Assembly: GCA_002293475.1 (NCBI GenBank)
Contig: DBDG01000047.1
Location: forward strand, 11,298 to 73,320
Direction of reading: 5' to 3'
DNA length: 62,023 nucleotides
Origin: Lachnospiraceae bacterium UBA938
GTDB taxonomy: Bacteria; Bacillota; Clostridia; Lachnospirales; Lachnospiraceae
Below, piece by piece: positions 44,513 to 54,325 of the stretch. The notes beneath the pieces are model-generated. The model saw only the letters and a program-made list of their open reading frames with translations. It was not told the origin of the DNA and made no database searches. Every line of letters begins with the position of its first letter. Within the stretch, counting starts at the first letter, position 1. The translations under genes and the position numbers were made by a program.

Positions 44513-47193
44513 CCTCTTCTCCAGTCCTCATAGCTGATAAAGTCCGTATAATCCGTTCCTCTGATTCTTTCCCTGACCCTTTGGTTCTCATCCCGGGCGG
44601 CCGGAACTACCTGGATGTCTTCCAGATAGGTGACCGCAAAATCCGCATTGGGTTCCACATCTCGGCCTGCGCCGTTTTGTGACTCTATCTCCAGCTCTTC
44701 ATCTAAGATGGTCTGTACCATACCGCGGTTGGCCTGGATCGTGACATTCCCGTTCACATATATCCTTCCCGCGGCAATAATCAGGCCGTTAACGGTCACC
44801 CCGTTATTGATAATTACATCGCCGCCGCAGATGATAATCCCGTTAAAATCCATATTAACCTCGATAGGACCGTTAGAAGATATCTGGCTGTTATAAGCGC
44901 TGTCACGGTAAGACGTTATGGCACCGCCGCGCCCCGCCGTCGAAAGCTGAACAAGATTCACAAAGGCCCGCACCGGGTACTCGCTGGTGACGCTCTGATC
45001 CAGCGTGTAGCTATCATCATCCATGGCACCGGGAATGATAAGGGCATTTGCCGGCACATCTCCCGTCAGAGTGGATCCTTCCATGGGATCCAGCTGTTCA
45101 TAAAGAGCTATATAGTGCTTATGGATATTTGCTGATAAATCATCCGCATAATCAACCGTCATCTGCTGGCTTAGCGGAACCAACGGACCGCTTGACTCGC
45201 CGGCCTCCACCGTCGTCATGGCTCCTTGCGTGTAAATCCGGGCTCCATTGCTGACAGCATCCGCTACCCTGATGCCGGTTGCTTTGATCCGGCCATCCAA
45301 AGACTTTCTGATATTCCAGATATCCAGCAGCTCAAGAGCAGTAAATCCAGTATACAAGCCTTGTAAGTCAGCATCCAGACCATTGATCGCCGCCGGTATA
45401 CCGACCGAGTCGGCCGGAATCGGCATGTTCAGAATCATATTGGCATACCGTGCCTGGGCTTCGGGGCTAATGAAATTAAGGTAATAATACCGATAAATTA
45501 CATTGCTTCCTCCCTCTCGCACCACAACATCCCTCTCCACCAATGGAGAGCTTCCATCCACAAAGCCCTTGGTACCGAACCAAGGATTTGAGACGGTGTC
45601 CCTGATCCAGATGTCACTTCCATCTGTCGGGATGTCGCTCACCCTGATCGGATTGGTAACGGAGAGGCAGTCGGAAGGTGCCAAGTAAATAAACTGATTG
45701 GCTCTGACCGCCAGGGATTCGCCGGTGGCATATTCGCCAATTCCCGTATCTACGTCCGGCCTCGGCAGCGGCTGGTAGGCGCTCCCGGCGGGGCGGGTGG
45801 CAAAGTCCACATAGGCCAGCCCGGCCAGCATCAATGTATCAAGACCGCTTATATCCAGCACACAGTCGTTTCCGTTGATCAGCATAGAGCTGAAATAGGT
45901 GTGGATGGCTTCTTGATAGCTATCGGCTCGGACGCCCTTATTCTCCCACGTCATATAGCTTCCCTTGTTATACCCGTAATAATTACCCGTGAGGGTGACA
46001 TTGCTGTTATCGGCATTCAGCTCCAAGTCATTGGCGACATAAATATCGCCGTGAATGATCAGATCCGACCCTTCATCAACCGTCACCTGACGGTTTTGCT
46101 GCTGCAGCGTCCGGATGCTTTCCACCCAGACATTGGTTTCGTCCTCAGACAGGTCACGGCCGATCTCGACCGATGACTGGCGCAGATTCATATCGCCTTT
46201 GGAGACCAGATAATTGCTTCGGAATATTACATTGGCATTATGAAAATTAAGGCCGCCGTAGACACCCGCCGCATCCGTCGCGCCGCCGCCTGATCCGCTG
46301 CCGACGCCAAAATAAGTCTCCAGATTACGCTCACTTTCTTCATTACTGATTCCGGCATACACATTGCCGAACACTTGGGCGGGAGCGGCGGTAGCATTGC
46401 TAAAGTAAATGCCTCGATTGGCAATCATTGCATAATCTAAGATCCGGGTAGAGTCCTGATAGAAATTAACAAAGGGCACTTCAATGACTATGTCGGTCGT
46501 AATAGTTGATTCAAAACCGGTACTCGCGCCGCTTGCATCCGTCTCCAGATAGTTCACCACCAGATCCTGGAAGATATATTGATAAGGCACAGCCCCACTA
46601 TCTATAATATCATCCCTTGACAGCTGCTCCCCGTCCACATCGATGATTTCCACCTCCCGGAAAGACTCAAGCGTAATGACGGGATTGGAAGGATCCGACG
46701 GATCCCGCACCGTAATATAGGACTGCAGCATCGAAAGTGTATTCGGAGTAGCAGTCGCACTGGTGGCGCTGGTGCCCGGATTGCCATACAGATCCATCAG
46801 CCGAATAACAAAGCTCTGTGAAAAAGCATTAAAAGCCGCTTGCTGGTCTTCATATTCCTCAGCAGCACCGGTGGCATCGATGCGGGCCAATACTTCCGTA
46901 TAGGACCTAGCCAGATAATCGGAAGCCACCTTCCCGATCCCATGATAGACATCGTCCAGCACCCTTTCATCAGCATAAAAATTCCGCGTGGAAACATACT
47001 CCAGATTCTTCATCTGGACATTGGCGGCACTCACGGCAATAATGACCGTACCTAACACCGCCAAAAAGCTTACTGCCACGATAACCACTATAAAAGTCGA
47101 GCCCCGGTTGCCCAGACGGCGCTCCCGGCTGTTTCGTGCGGTATTTGTTATATTCTGTTTTGCATGTATTTTTAATTCCTTCACACTTTCCAT
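44509..47193 (-). CDS. Very large PilX-like minor-pilin protein
   Basis: An 894-residue protein. A basic N-terminus precedes RG|STFIVVIVAVSFLAVLGTVI, like PilX prepilins that lack the +5 Glu. The C-terminal three quarters hold Ser/Asn/Gly-rich beta stretches (for example DIYVANDLELNADNSNVTL, INNGVTVNGLIIAAGRIYVN) that suggest a beta-helix or polymer-forming fold. Typical PilX proteins are under 250 residues, so this is unusual. The ATG at 47193 has GGAGGA at good spacing; 47199 is too close. The role is inferred from position among minor pilins. Confidence 0.72.
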   Translation of the reverse strand: MESVKELKIHAKQNITNTARNSRERRLGNRGSTFIVVIVAVSFLAVLGTVIIAVSAANVQMKNLEYVSTRNFYADERVLDDVYHGIGKVASDYLARSYTEVLARIDATGAAEEYEDQQAAFNAFSQSFVIRLMDLYGNPGTSATSATATPNTLSMLQSYITVRDPSDPSNPVITLESFREVEIIDVDGEQLSRDDIIDSGAVPYQYIFQDLVVNYLETDASGASTGFESTITTDIVIEVPFVNFYQDSTRILDYAMIANRGIYFSNATAAPAQVFGNVYAGISNEESERNLETYFGVGSGSGGGATDAAGVYGGLNFHNANVIFRSNYLVSKGDMNLRQSSVEIGRDLSEDETNVWVESIRTLQQQNRQVTVDEGSDLIIHGDIYVANDLELNADNSNVTLTGNYYGYNKGSYMTWENKGVRADSYQEAIHTYFSSMLINGNDCVLDISGLDTLMLAGLAYVDFATRPAGSAYQPLPRPDVDTGIGEYATGESLAVRANQFIYLAPSDCLSVTNPIRVSDIPTDGSDIWIRDTVSNPWFGTKGFVDGSSPLVERDVVVREGGSNVIYRYYYLNFISPEAQARYANMILNMPIPADSVGIPAAINGLDADLQGLYTGFTALELLDIWNIRKSLDGRIKATGIRVADAVSNGARIYTQGAMTTVEAGESSGPLVPLSQQMTVDYADDLSANIHKHYIALYEQLDPMEGSTLTGDVPANALIIPGAMDDDSYTLDQSVTSEYPVRAFVNLVQLSTAGRGGAITSYRDSAYNSQISSNGPIEVNMDFNGIIICGGDVIINNGVTVNGLIIAAGRIYVNGNVTIQANRGMVQTILDEELEIESQNGAGRDVEPNADFAVTYLEDIQVVPAARDENQRVRERIRGTDYTDFISYEDWRRG

Positions 47194-47232
47194 AGGCATT
47201 CCTCCCTGCCGATCAAACGCATCCGGTACTTA

Positions 47233-48573
47233 TTATTTCACTCTTTTCGTGGATGTGACCCGCGCCACTACGTCACCGGTGTCTGCCTCCGTCAGCGTGA
47301 CCGTTACATCATAACTCCTTAACGAAGGCACCGCCATACCCATTGTATCTGTCGCATTGGTCAAGAACCGAGCTAACGGAACGGTTCCCTTGATATTGGT
47401 ATGCAGATTAACCCTGCCGGATGACCATTCTCCGGTCAGCACCGTACCGGCCGTCCGGTAATAACTGTTGCCGCCTATTATTATGTCATCAAAATTCAAG
47501 CTGGCACTTTCTATCGCCGGATAAACAGACCGGGTCAGATAGACATCCAGATTGCCGGCGGCCGTATATCCTGTTGCATCAATTTCCACTATATTTATCG
47601 GAGCACTACTGCTATCAAAGGCTGCTCCGTTTTCCCGATATGCCTTGGCGGTCAGGTATATTCTCCCGCCGTTATCCCATCCCGGGAAAGTGCCCTGATA
47701 AGCGTTGTAGGTATCGGACAAGGTTTGGCTGTTGACCGTCAATTCATACCGGACATCACAATATACTTCTACCGTATCACCGGAACCGGTCAGGCCACGG
47801 GTGCCATCATAGATCTTGACCACGACTGTTTTGGTAAGACCCTGATACACTTGCGCCAAAGTCCAGTCTGCATTGAACCGGTCTTTGATCTGCTCCTGAA
47901 AGTAACTAAGGACCGCTGCACCTTGTGACGGATCCAGCGCAACTTCCCGCCGGTGCAGTACATCGTCAGGAATAACCGCCGCCTCATCGACATCTTCAAC
48001 CGGCGCCACTTGCGCGACATTGGCATCCGAAGCCGGGTTTCTCGCTAGGTTGGCATCGGCCGCATTAGAATTGGGCTGGCTGTAAGGAAGCGGGTTCAGC
48101 ACCACTTCCATATTGTAATCCTTGCCGCCGATGTCAATACCGTTAAGCACACAGGTAAAAACCCGGAACAGCGGATCAAAATCCGCATCGCCGCGAAACT
48201 GGGTAAAATCATCCCGCCCCAGCCATTCCGGCGAATTAACCATATCCTGATTCTGATATAGCCGACCGTTTACCGTCGGTGCCGTCCCGGTAGCAATATC
48301 TTCTAACAACGCTTCCAGCTGGGCTTCCGCCACCGCGCCTGTCGTGTCTTCCGTATCAATGCGCATGGTCTTAACAGACTCCAAGGTCTGTTGGGCATAG
48401 GCTGTGGCACTCTGGGTATGATGTGCCCGGTTATTATTATAGGCCGAATAACGAAAACCCTGAAAGAGCGGAATGCAGAATATCGCCAGAATAGTAACGC
48501 AAACCAGGATTTCGATCAAACTGAAACCCTGATTGTTATTAGTCAAGCCCTGATTCTTTCCGGTGTTCCTCAT
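47233..48573 (-). CDS. PilV-like minor pilin
   Basis: A 446-residue prepilin with NNQG|FSLIEILVCVTILAIFCIPL and Glu at +5 of the mature form. The pattern NNRAHHTQSATAYAQQTLES just after the helix resembles PilV. The large C-terminal part has no assignment. Probably part of the minor-pilin complex at the fibre tip. Confidence 0.83.
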   Translation of the reverse strand: MRNTGKNQGLTNNNQGFSLIEILVCVTILAIFCIPLFQGFRYSAYNNNRAHHTQSATAYAQQTLESVKTMRIDTEDTTGAVAEAQLEALLEDIATGTAPTVNGRLYQNQDMVNSPEWLGRDDFTQFRGDADFDPLFRVFTCVLNGIDIGGKDYNMEVVLNPLPYSQPNSNAADANLARNPASDANVAQVAPVEDVDEAAVIPDDVLHRREVALDPSQGAAVLSYFQEQIKDRFNADWTLAQVYQGLTKTVVVKIYDGTRGLTGSGDTVEVYCDVRYELTVNSQTLSDTYNAYQGTFPGWDNGGRIYLTAKAYRENGAAFDSSSAPINIVEIDATGYTAAGNLDVYLTRSVYPAIESASLNFDDIIIGGNSYYRTAGTVLTGEWSSGRVNLHTNIKGTVPLARFLTNATDTMGMAVPSLRSYDVTVTLTEADTGDVVARVTSTKRVK

Positions 48574-48605
48574 ATTATTTCTGCCTTTCTGTCTATTTTA
48601 TAGTT

Positions 48606-49763
48606 TTACCTTGCCATGACCGCTCCCGTGATCCCCATGATATTAACCCGCGAGTCTTCCTCATCATCATTCAATATCGAATAAAATACCGTCTGATCCG
48701 TTCTGTTGACGATATTGAGGCTGGTTGCCACGTCGTCCCGGTCTTCGGCCCGCGGTGAACTGCGGATATCCAGATAGATAGGGCCGGTCTTGGAAAATTC
48801 TATCGGCTCTCCCTCATAGGATTCTCTCCCGATACTGTAATCCGCCGTATAGGAACCATCTTCCCCTTCAAAGGTAACGGTAATCTCCTGCTCACTGTTA
48901 TCGTCATTGATCAGATAGCTGTCCTGGGAGGCGTCATTGGCCCTTCCCACGATCTTAGCCTCTGTAGCTGCCTCCGGCGGGCTCAGCATAATAAAGAAAT
49001 CAGCGGGAGCCGCTTCGCTTGCCGTCCCGGCATTGCCGGCCGCCGACATAAAGATATTGGTCGTTCCCTGAGATATGGACGGCCGCGTCACGGTAAGCGG
49101 ATCTCTGTCCGGGCCGGTAAGGGCATACTGATTCAACGTGAAATTACCGGAGACCAAATCCATATCCGATCCGTAAGAAACACTAATATCATAGATTACC
49201 ATGCGGTCTTTGTAGGTTAAAATATATTCTAGGAATTCTTTAAAATCATCATATCTGGCTGTAAAGGTAAACCGCGTGGTAGTTGTGATACTTTGCAGCC
49301 CGTTACCGAGCGAAGTCGTCTCCGTGGTATCCCTTATTACCTCTGGGGTGGAATCCTCCATCCCGGTGGCCTCCTCCACTTCCTCGATGGCCTGCGCTTC
49401 CGCCTCAGAAGTGATCTGAGCCGCCACGTCTTCACCAAAACCCACCTGATATAGCCCAATAGGAACCACTCGTTCTGCTTCAGCCATAAAAAGCAGGCTG
49501 TCCTCCTGCAGCAGTTCGGTAGGATATCTGCTGAAAAACTCCTGTTCTTTCTCCACCGTCGCTTCTATTTCTTCACGATACCCGTTGGCATCGGCTGCCC
49601 ATCGGGTCAATTGCTCTTTTCTGGTCGTCAATGCGGCTATTTCATCTTCAATAACCCGGCTTTCTTCTAGCGTGGGCTGAATATACAGAAAGAAAGACAA
49701 CGCCCCGATAACTATTATTATAAGGAATAATATTAATTTTATTTCCCGTGAATTAATCGTCAT
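48606..49763 (-). CDS. pilO: PilO-like type IV pilus assembly protein
   Basis: A 385-residue protein: a short cytoplasmic start, a transmembrane helix (about 9-28, LILFLIIIVIGALSFFLYIQ), a coiled coil (about 32-72) and an extracellular domain with a ferredoxin-like region (TTTTRFTFTARYDDFKEFLE). This is the PilO layout. It follows the PilM-PilN fusion with a TAATG overlap. The C-terminal extension is longer than in Gram-negative PilO. Confidence 0.8.
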   Translation of the reverse strand: MTINSREIKLILFLIIIVIGALSFFLYIQPTLEESRVIEDEIAALTTRKEQLTRWAADANGYREEIEATVEKEQEFFSRYPTELLQEDSLLFMAEAERVVPIGLYQVGFGEDVAAQITSEAEAQAIEEVEEATGMEDSTPEVIRDTTETTSLGNGLQSITTTTRFTFTARYDDFKEFLEYILTYKDRMVIYDISVSYGSDMDLVSGNFTLNQYALTGPDRDPLTVTRPSISQGTTNIFMSAAGNAGTASEAAPADFFIMLSPPEAATEAKIVGRANDASQDSYLINDDNSEQEITVTFEGEDGSYTADYSIGRESYEGEPIEFSKTGPIYLDIRSSPRAEDRDDVATSLNIVNRTDQTVFYSILNDDEEDSRVNIMGITGAVMAR

Positions 49764-51478
49764 TATTCTTCGCCCCCTTCCGTCGCTGCCTGCTCTCCGC
49801 CGATTGGCGCTACGTTATCCGGCGGCGTTGAGCCTTCCTCCCATATAGCAGTAACACCCGCATCCAACGCTAGGTAGATGGGATGGCCCTCAGGAAGCTC
49901 TATGGTCGGTGTGTCCTTCACAATCCCCTCTATACTGATTTTTAGGATCAAATTAAAGTCAGAGGTAACGGCGCCGACTTCATCATAAGTATCCCGGATA
50001 CTATCAACCCGCACATTGCTTGCATAAGGTAATTCCTTCAACGCCATGATAAAAAGGGCAATCGATTCCTTGCCTGCTGTCTGGCCCGTTATGCTGATCT
50101 CACCGTTTTGTGCCGATAGGCTGTTAAAGCCCATGCCTTCCGGCATGATCGCTTCCAAATCCATGATAAACGCATGGAGTGCCTCATTACTATTTAGTGT
50201 GCTCACCGTATGGGATGCCAAGGTATCAATATACTCTTTAGCATCTTCATAAGCATTAAATATGTCCTCCGCATCCTCCAACTGGCTGATGGCCGTTTCC
50301 AGATAAACCTTTTCATATTCCAGCACCCTCTTTTCATATCCTAAAAAGATAGAAATAGAAGCCGAAGCCACCACTGTTATCCCTAACAAGATAAACATCG
50401 GCGCGTAACCGCCGCCCTTATTACGCTTCCCTTCCCCATCTATTCTTAAATCTAGGGTGCCCATCATCGCGCCGATATTAGGCAGATAGGCATTTAACTG
50501 ATCGGCCGTCAGCCCCTGAGGATTTTTCTTTTTTACCTGGACGCCGTTTAGCTGGAATAAAGTCTCTATCTCCACTCCCAGCGTCCTGCCAAGGACATTG
50601 CCTACATCTGCCAAGGCAACGCCTTCACCGTACAGCTTAGCATGTTCGATCATCAGATCAGGGTTTTTAGAGGTGTAAAACTCCACTACCCTAGTTATGG
50701 CTGAGGCAAAATCCCCTACCAGTTCCCCATATTCTTCCGGAGTGAGGTTTTCCTCCATCATCCTGGTATCCTGCAGGATCATCCGGGCTTCTTCTTCATC
50801 CAAGCGGTTATCAGCAGCAAAGCTCTGAATCAGCGAATCGCTTCCGTGAGGAATCGAACGGCGGAAAAGCTGAGCCTGCGCATTCATAATCGTTACATGG
50901 GTCGTATCGCTGTCCATTTGCAGCACAAGCGATATCCCGTTTTTTACCTGTTTCTTCATCAGATTATTCAAGCTGTTAATCTGATAGTCTACCGTCAATA
51001 CCGGCAGCCGCAGTTCCTTACCTAACGCATAATAGGATGCCACCATTTCCTTTTGAACCGCAAATACGGCTATCTTATTGAATTTACGGCCTTCTGACAC
51101 GACCTGGTCCAGCACCTGATAACGAATCAGATAGTCTTCCATGTTATTCATGGGGAAGTAGTCATCTATATTGGACAGGATCATGTCATTGATCCTGTTC
51201 ACCTGCTTGACATAGGGAAGCTCTATTTCCTTGGTGGCGATTTTACGGGAGTAGATGGTAAAGGCAAGCTTTGCTTTCCTAATCCCGTTTTCCCGAAAGG
51301 CATCCCTGACGGCGGCCGCAACTCTATCCACTTCTAAGATCAGTCCGTCATCCACGCTCCCGTCCGGTGTCCGGACCTGAAAGACCCGGTTGACCAAAAC
51401 ATTGGAACCGGACTGCACCGCTTCGCATATTTTGATCACATCGTTGGTAATATATAATACAATTTTCTTTTTAGCCAT
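49763..51478 (-). CDS. pilM: PilM-PilN fusion protein
   Basis: A 571-residue protein that fuses two pilus assembly functions. Residues 1-345 are an actin-like PilM domain (MAKKKIVLYITNDVIKICEA, and VLQMDSDTTHVTIMN). A transmembrane helix (about 361-379) leads to a coiled coil and a PilN-like domain (to about 520), followed by an acidic tail. In Gram-negatives PilM binds a cytoplasmic peptide of separate PilN; here they are covalently joined. It is followed by pilO, so the alignment complex is complete. Confidence 0.85.
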   Translation of the reverse strand: MAKKKIVLYITNDVIKICEAVQSGSNVLVNRVFQVRTPDGSVDDGLILEVDRVAAAVRDAFRENGIRKAKLAFTIYSRKIATKEIELPYVKQVNRINDMILSNIDDYFPMNNMEDYLIRYQVLDQVVSEGRKFNKIAVFAVQKEMVASYYALGKELRLPVLTVDYQINSLNNLMKKQVKNGISLVLQMDSDTTHVTIMNAQAQLFRRSIPHGSDSLIQSFAADNRLDEEEARMILQDTRMMEENLTPEEYGELVGDFASAITRVVEFYTSKNPDLMIEHAKLYGEGVALADVGNVLGRTLGVEIETLFQLNGVQVKKKNPQGLTADQLNAYLPNIGAMMGTLDLRIDGEGKRNKGGGYAPMFILLGITVVASASISIFLGYEKRVLEYEKVYLETAISQLEDAEDIFNAYEDAKEYIDTLASHTVSTLNSNEALHAFIMDLEAIMPEGMGFNSLSAQNGEISITGQTAGKESIALFIMALKELPYASNVRVDSIRDTYDEVGAVTSDFNLILKISIEGIVKDTPTIELPEGHPIYLALDAGVTAIWEEGSTPPDNVAPIGGEQAATEGGEE

Positions 51479-51540
51479 ACTTCCTCCCTGCCAAGTTATC
51501 AGGTATATCGTAAATACCGATATCGATACCTGGCATCAAA

Positions 51541-52296
51541 CTATTTATAAAAACCGATGTACCAGTCAATAATTAGCGTCCCATATAACATAGAAATCAT
51601 GATTCCCAAGGATAAATACGGACCGAAAGCCAATACCCTGTCTTTCCGGCAAAGCTTCATCAAAGCAATATGTATGACCGATCCCGCCACCGCGCCGATC
51701 ACCATGGCGAGCAGGGCACCCTGCCAGCCAAGCAGCAGTCCTGCCGCCGCCATCAGCTTGATGTCTCCGCCACCGATCCCGCGCCCCTTGGTGATCCAAT
51801 GGATGAGCAGAAATAATCCGCTTACGACAAAAAAACCCAAAACATATTCTAACCATCTGGCCGGGTCGATCAATATACGGAAGATGCCGAGTATACCGAT
51901 GAAAAGATTACATCCCGGCGGTATCTCATACGTTCTCCAATCAATTATACTGATTATGAGCAATGCGGAGGCACACAGGCAATATAACAAACTTGGGATA
52001 GCAAACCCGTGTAATACGACGATCCAGACATAAAACACGCCGTTTGCTAATTCAATTAAAGGATATTGCCAAGAAATCCTGACCCCGCAATGGCGGCATT
52101 TTCCCCTTTGTAGCACAAAACTCACAACCGGGATGAGTTCATACCATTTCAAAACGTTCCCACAGCTTAGGCAGTGGGAACGCTCAGAAACGATGTCATT
52201 CTTGTCAGGTATTCGGAAAATACATACATTTAAAAAGCTGCCAATCGTGATCCCGAATATAAATACGGCAATATATAAAATCATGTATTCCATCAT
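51541..52296 (-). CDS. pilD: Prepilin peptidase PilD
   Basis: A 251-residue membrane peptidase/methylase. The four-cysteine zinc site (CLSCGNVLKWYELIPVVSF, then CRHCG) and the two catalytic aspartates (DWRTYEIPPG and GGGDIKLMAAAG) are present. It cleaves the class III signals of the five prepilins nearby. AGG precedes the ATG in a 30-base gap after the pilin gene. Confidence 0.94.
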   Translation of the reverse strand: MMEYMILYIAVFIFGITIGSFLNVCIFRIPDKNDIVSERSHCLSCGNVLKWYELIPVVSFVLQRGKCRHCGVRISWQYPLIELANGVFYVWIVVLHGFAIPSLLYCLCASALLIISIIDWRTYEIPPGCNLFIGILGIFRILIDPARWLEYVLGFFVVSGLFLLIHWITKGRGIGGGDIKLMAAAGLLLGWQGALLAMVIGAVAGSVIHIALMKLCRKDRVLAFGPYLSLGIMISMLYGTLIIDWYIGFYK

Positions 52297-52326
52297 CCCA
52301 CCTGATTGATTTTATTAATATATAAA

Positions 52327-52866
52327 TTAACCAACTACAATATCTGTTCCGGCAGTATCACCGATAGTACTGTTGAGAATTGTTACTGTTACGCTGAAAT
52401 CCGTATTGATAACTACCTGGAAAGCCATGGCGCCGCCGCCGTCTCCAGCTGAACGAAGCTCATCTAAAAGTCCGTCTGAATTGAGAGCTGCAACCATTGC
52501 GGGAGCATTAGCAAAACCCAAAGTCTCTGCAACACTCTGGCCAAATGCACCACTGAAATTATTAGCCGGATCGTTTGGAGCCGCAGGGGGAACACCATTT
52601 GAAGACCAAACTAAGGTTACTGCTGCAGCAGCCGGATTGGGCACGCCACTATTAGTTGCATTAATAACAACCGGATCCATAATGGCCGTCATAACTGCCG
52701 TCCTAAGTGAATCAGCCACCTGAGTATCCGCAGAAATATTGGTCCGCTCCACGTAACGCAGTAAGTTGGGTGCCAGAACGCCGATCAGGATTGCCATAAT
52801 AGCAATAACGATGATCAGCTCCACCAGTGAAAAGCCTTTGTTGTTTAACGATTTTTGTTTCTTCAT
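52327..52866 (-). CDS. pilA: Major type IV pilin
   Basis: A 179-residue prepilin, MKKQKSLNNKG|FSLVELIIVIAIMAILIGVL, with Glu at +5 and a conserved pilin helix. The mature C-terminal domain is small and rich in Ala, Asn, Thr and Val, and contains no cysteines. Placement between pilC and pilD and the strong promoter-like sequence upstream suggest this is the abundant subunit. Confidence 0.9.
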   Translation of the reverse strand: MKKQKSLNNKGFSLVELIIVIAIMAILIGVLAPNLLRYVERTNISADTQVADSLRTAVMTAIMDPVVINATNSGVPNPAAAAVTLVWSSNGVPPAAPNDPANNFSGAFGQSVAETLGFANAPAMVAALNSDGLLDELRSAGDGGGAMAFQVVINTDFSVTVTILNSTIGDTAGTDIVVG

Positions 52867-52948
52867 AACTTTCTCTCTCTCCTTTTATTAAATTATTTAT
52901 TGTGGGTTTTGTAACGACCTACCGATTATAATATGTTTACAATCTTTT

Positions 52949-52979
52949 ATTATATAATACTACCATATTCTGGTTACAA
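52949..52979 (-). promoter_or_regulatory. Candidate internal promoter for the pilin gene
   Basis: On the minus strand TTGTAA and TATATA(AT) are separated by 17 bases in the 176-base gap between pilC and pilA. A separate promoter would allow a high level of pilin messenger. Confidence 0.55.
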
Positions 52980-53042
52980 TGTACAGTAAAATATTAATTT
53001 TGTATTAAAATTTCATGAAAATTCCCCACTACTTCTTGTCCG

Positions 53043-54251
53043 TCAACCTATGGATTCATACAATGTCATCATCGGCTGCATAATCGCTACAATCATGACT
53101 CCCACGACAAGTGCCATGACGATAATGATCATCGGCTCCATCAGTGCCATCATCTGGTCGGTCGCCGTCTGCACATCTTCTTCGTAATAATTGGCAATAT
53201 TTTCCAGCATGGTTTCGATGTCACCGGTCTCCTCCCCGATCCCGATCATGTGGGTTACCATCGGGGGGAACAGGCCGCTTGACTTTAGCGGCTGGGACAG
53301 TGCCCGCCCGCGCATGATCTGGTCCTTGGCATCTAGCATGGATCTTTTGTAATGTACGCTGGACATGGAACGCGCGGTTATTTCAACTGCTTCCACCAAG
53401 GGAACGCCGGCACCCAGCAGGGTACACAGGGTACGGCCCAGCCTAGCGCACTCGGTTTTCCGCTGTACGGGTCCGAGCACCGGCATTTTTAATTTAACCC
53501 AGCCCATCGTAAACTGGCCTTGTTTGGTCGAGGAATACCATTTTATTAAACCGAACACTCCGCCGCCTACCAGCAGGATCAGCCACCATCTAGCCTGGAC
53601 AAAATCGCTGAGATCAATGATGGCCTGGGTAAAGGCCGGCATCTCTGCATCCAGTTCCGCAAACATGCCCATGAAAGTGGGGATGACCCAGAGCAGCATC
53701 AAAAAGAGGATGCCGATCATCAGCACCACCAGTATGATGGGATAAATCATGGCTTTCTTCACCGACTGCCGGAGTTTTTCTTCTTTCTCGAACTGGACGG
53801 CCATACGGGTGAACGCGGTTTCTAAGCTACCGGAGGCCTCGCCTGCCTCTACCATGTTGCAGAGCATGCCGGGGAAGACCTTGGAACGTTTTTTCATGGC
53901 CATGGTGATGGATTCGCCCTTGGAAACATCTTCCTGGACGCCGGCCAGCGCTTTTCTCAGGGTTTTATTCTCGGTTGAATCGGTCATCATCTCTAGGGCG
54001 TTGATGATGCTTACCCCTGCCGATATGATGCTTACAAACTGACGGCAGAAGATACTGAAATCTCTTGCCTTGACTGAGCCGCCAAAGGGAAGCTTGACTT
54101 CTTTGTGCATTAAATCGGCTTTGCCCACGCTGATTACGATATTGCCCTGACTTTTTAAGAGCGCGGTAATCTGTTCCGTCGATTTAGACTCCATCGTCCC
54201 CTTTTTTTCTTTTCCTTCTGGCGTAATGATACGATATTGATATTCTGCCAT
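53043..54251 (-). CDS. pilC: PilC inner-membrane platform protein
   Basis: A 402-residue GspF/PilC protein with two repeats of the T2SF domain (FCRQFVSIISAGVSIINALE and CARLGRTLCTLLGAGVPLVE) and four hydrophobic segments. It is the platform for PilB. The ATG at 54251 (MAEYQYRIITPEGKEK) matches family N-termini; the frame is open to 54296. Confidence 0.94.
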   Translation of the reverse strand: MAEYQYRIITPEGKEKKGTMESKSTEQITALLKSQGNIVISVGKADLMHKEVKLPFGGSVKARDFSIFCRQFVSIISAGVSIINALEMMTDSTENKTLRKALAGVQEDVSKGESITMAMKKRSKVFPGMLCNMVEAGEASGSLETAFTRMAVQFEKEEKLRQSVKKAMIYPIILVVLMIGILFLMLLWVIPTFMGMFAELDAEMPAFTQAIIDLSDFVQARWWLILLVGGGVFGLIKWYSSTKQGQFTMGWVKLKMPVLGPVQRKTECARLGRTLCTLLGAGVPLVEAVEITARSMSSVHYKRSMLDAKDQIMRGRALSQPLKSSGLFPPMVTHMIGIGEETGDIETMLENIANYYEEDVQTATDQMMALMEPMIIIVMALVVGVMIVAIMQPMMTLYESIG

Positions 54252-54325
54252 ATCTTCTCTTACCCTCCGTTTCCCGTACTTTAACGATGCACGCATAAAC
54301 CTGTCAATGAAATCAAAAACTCCGC

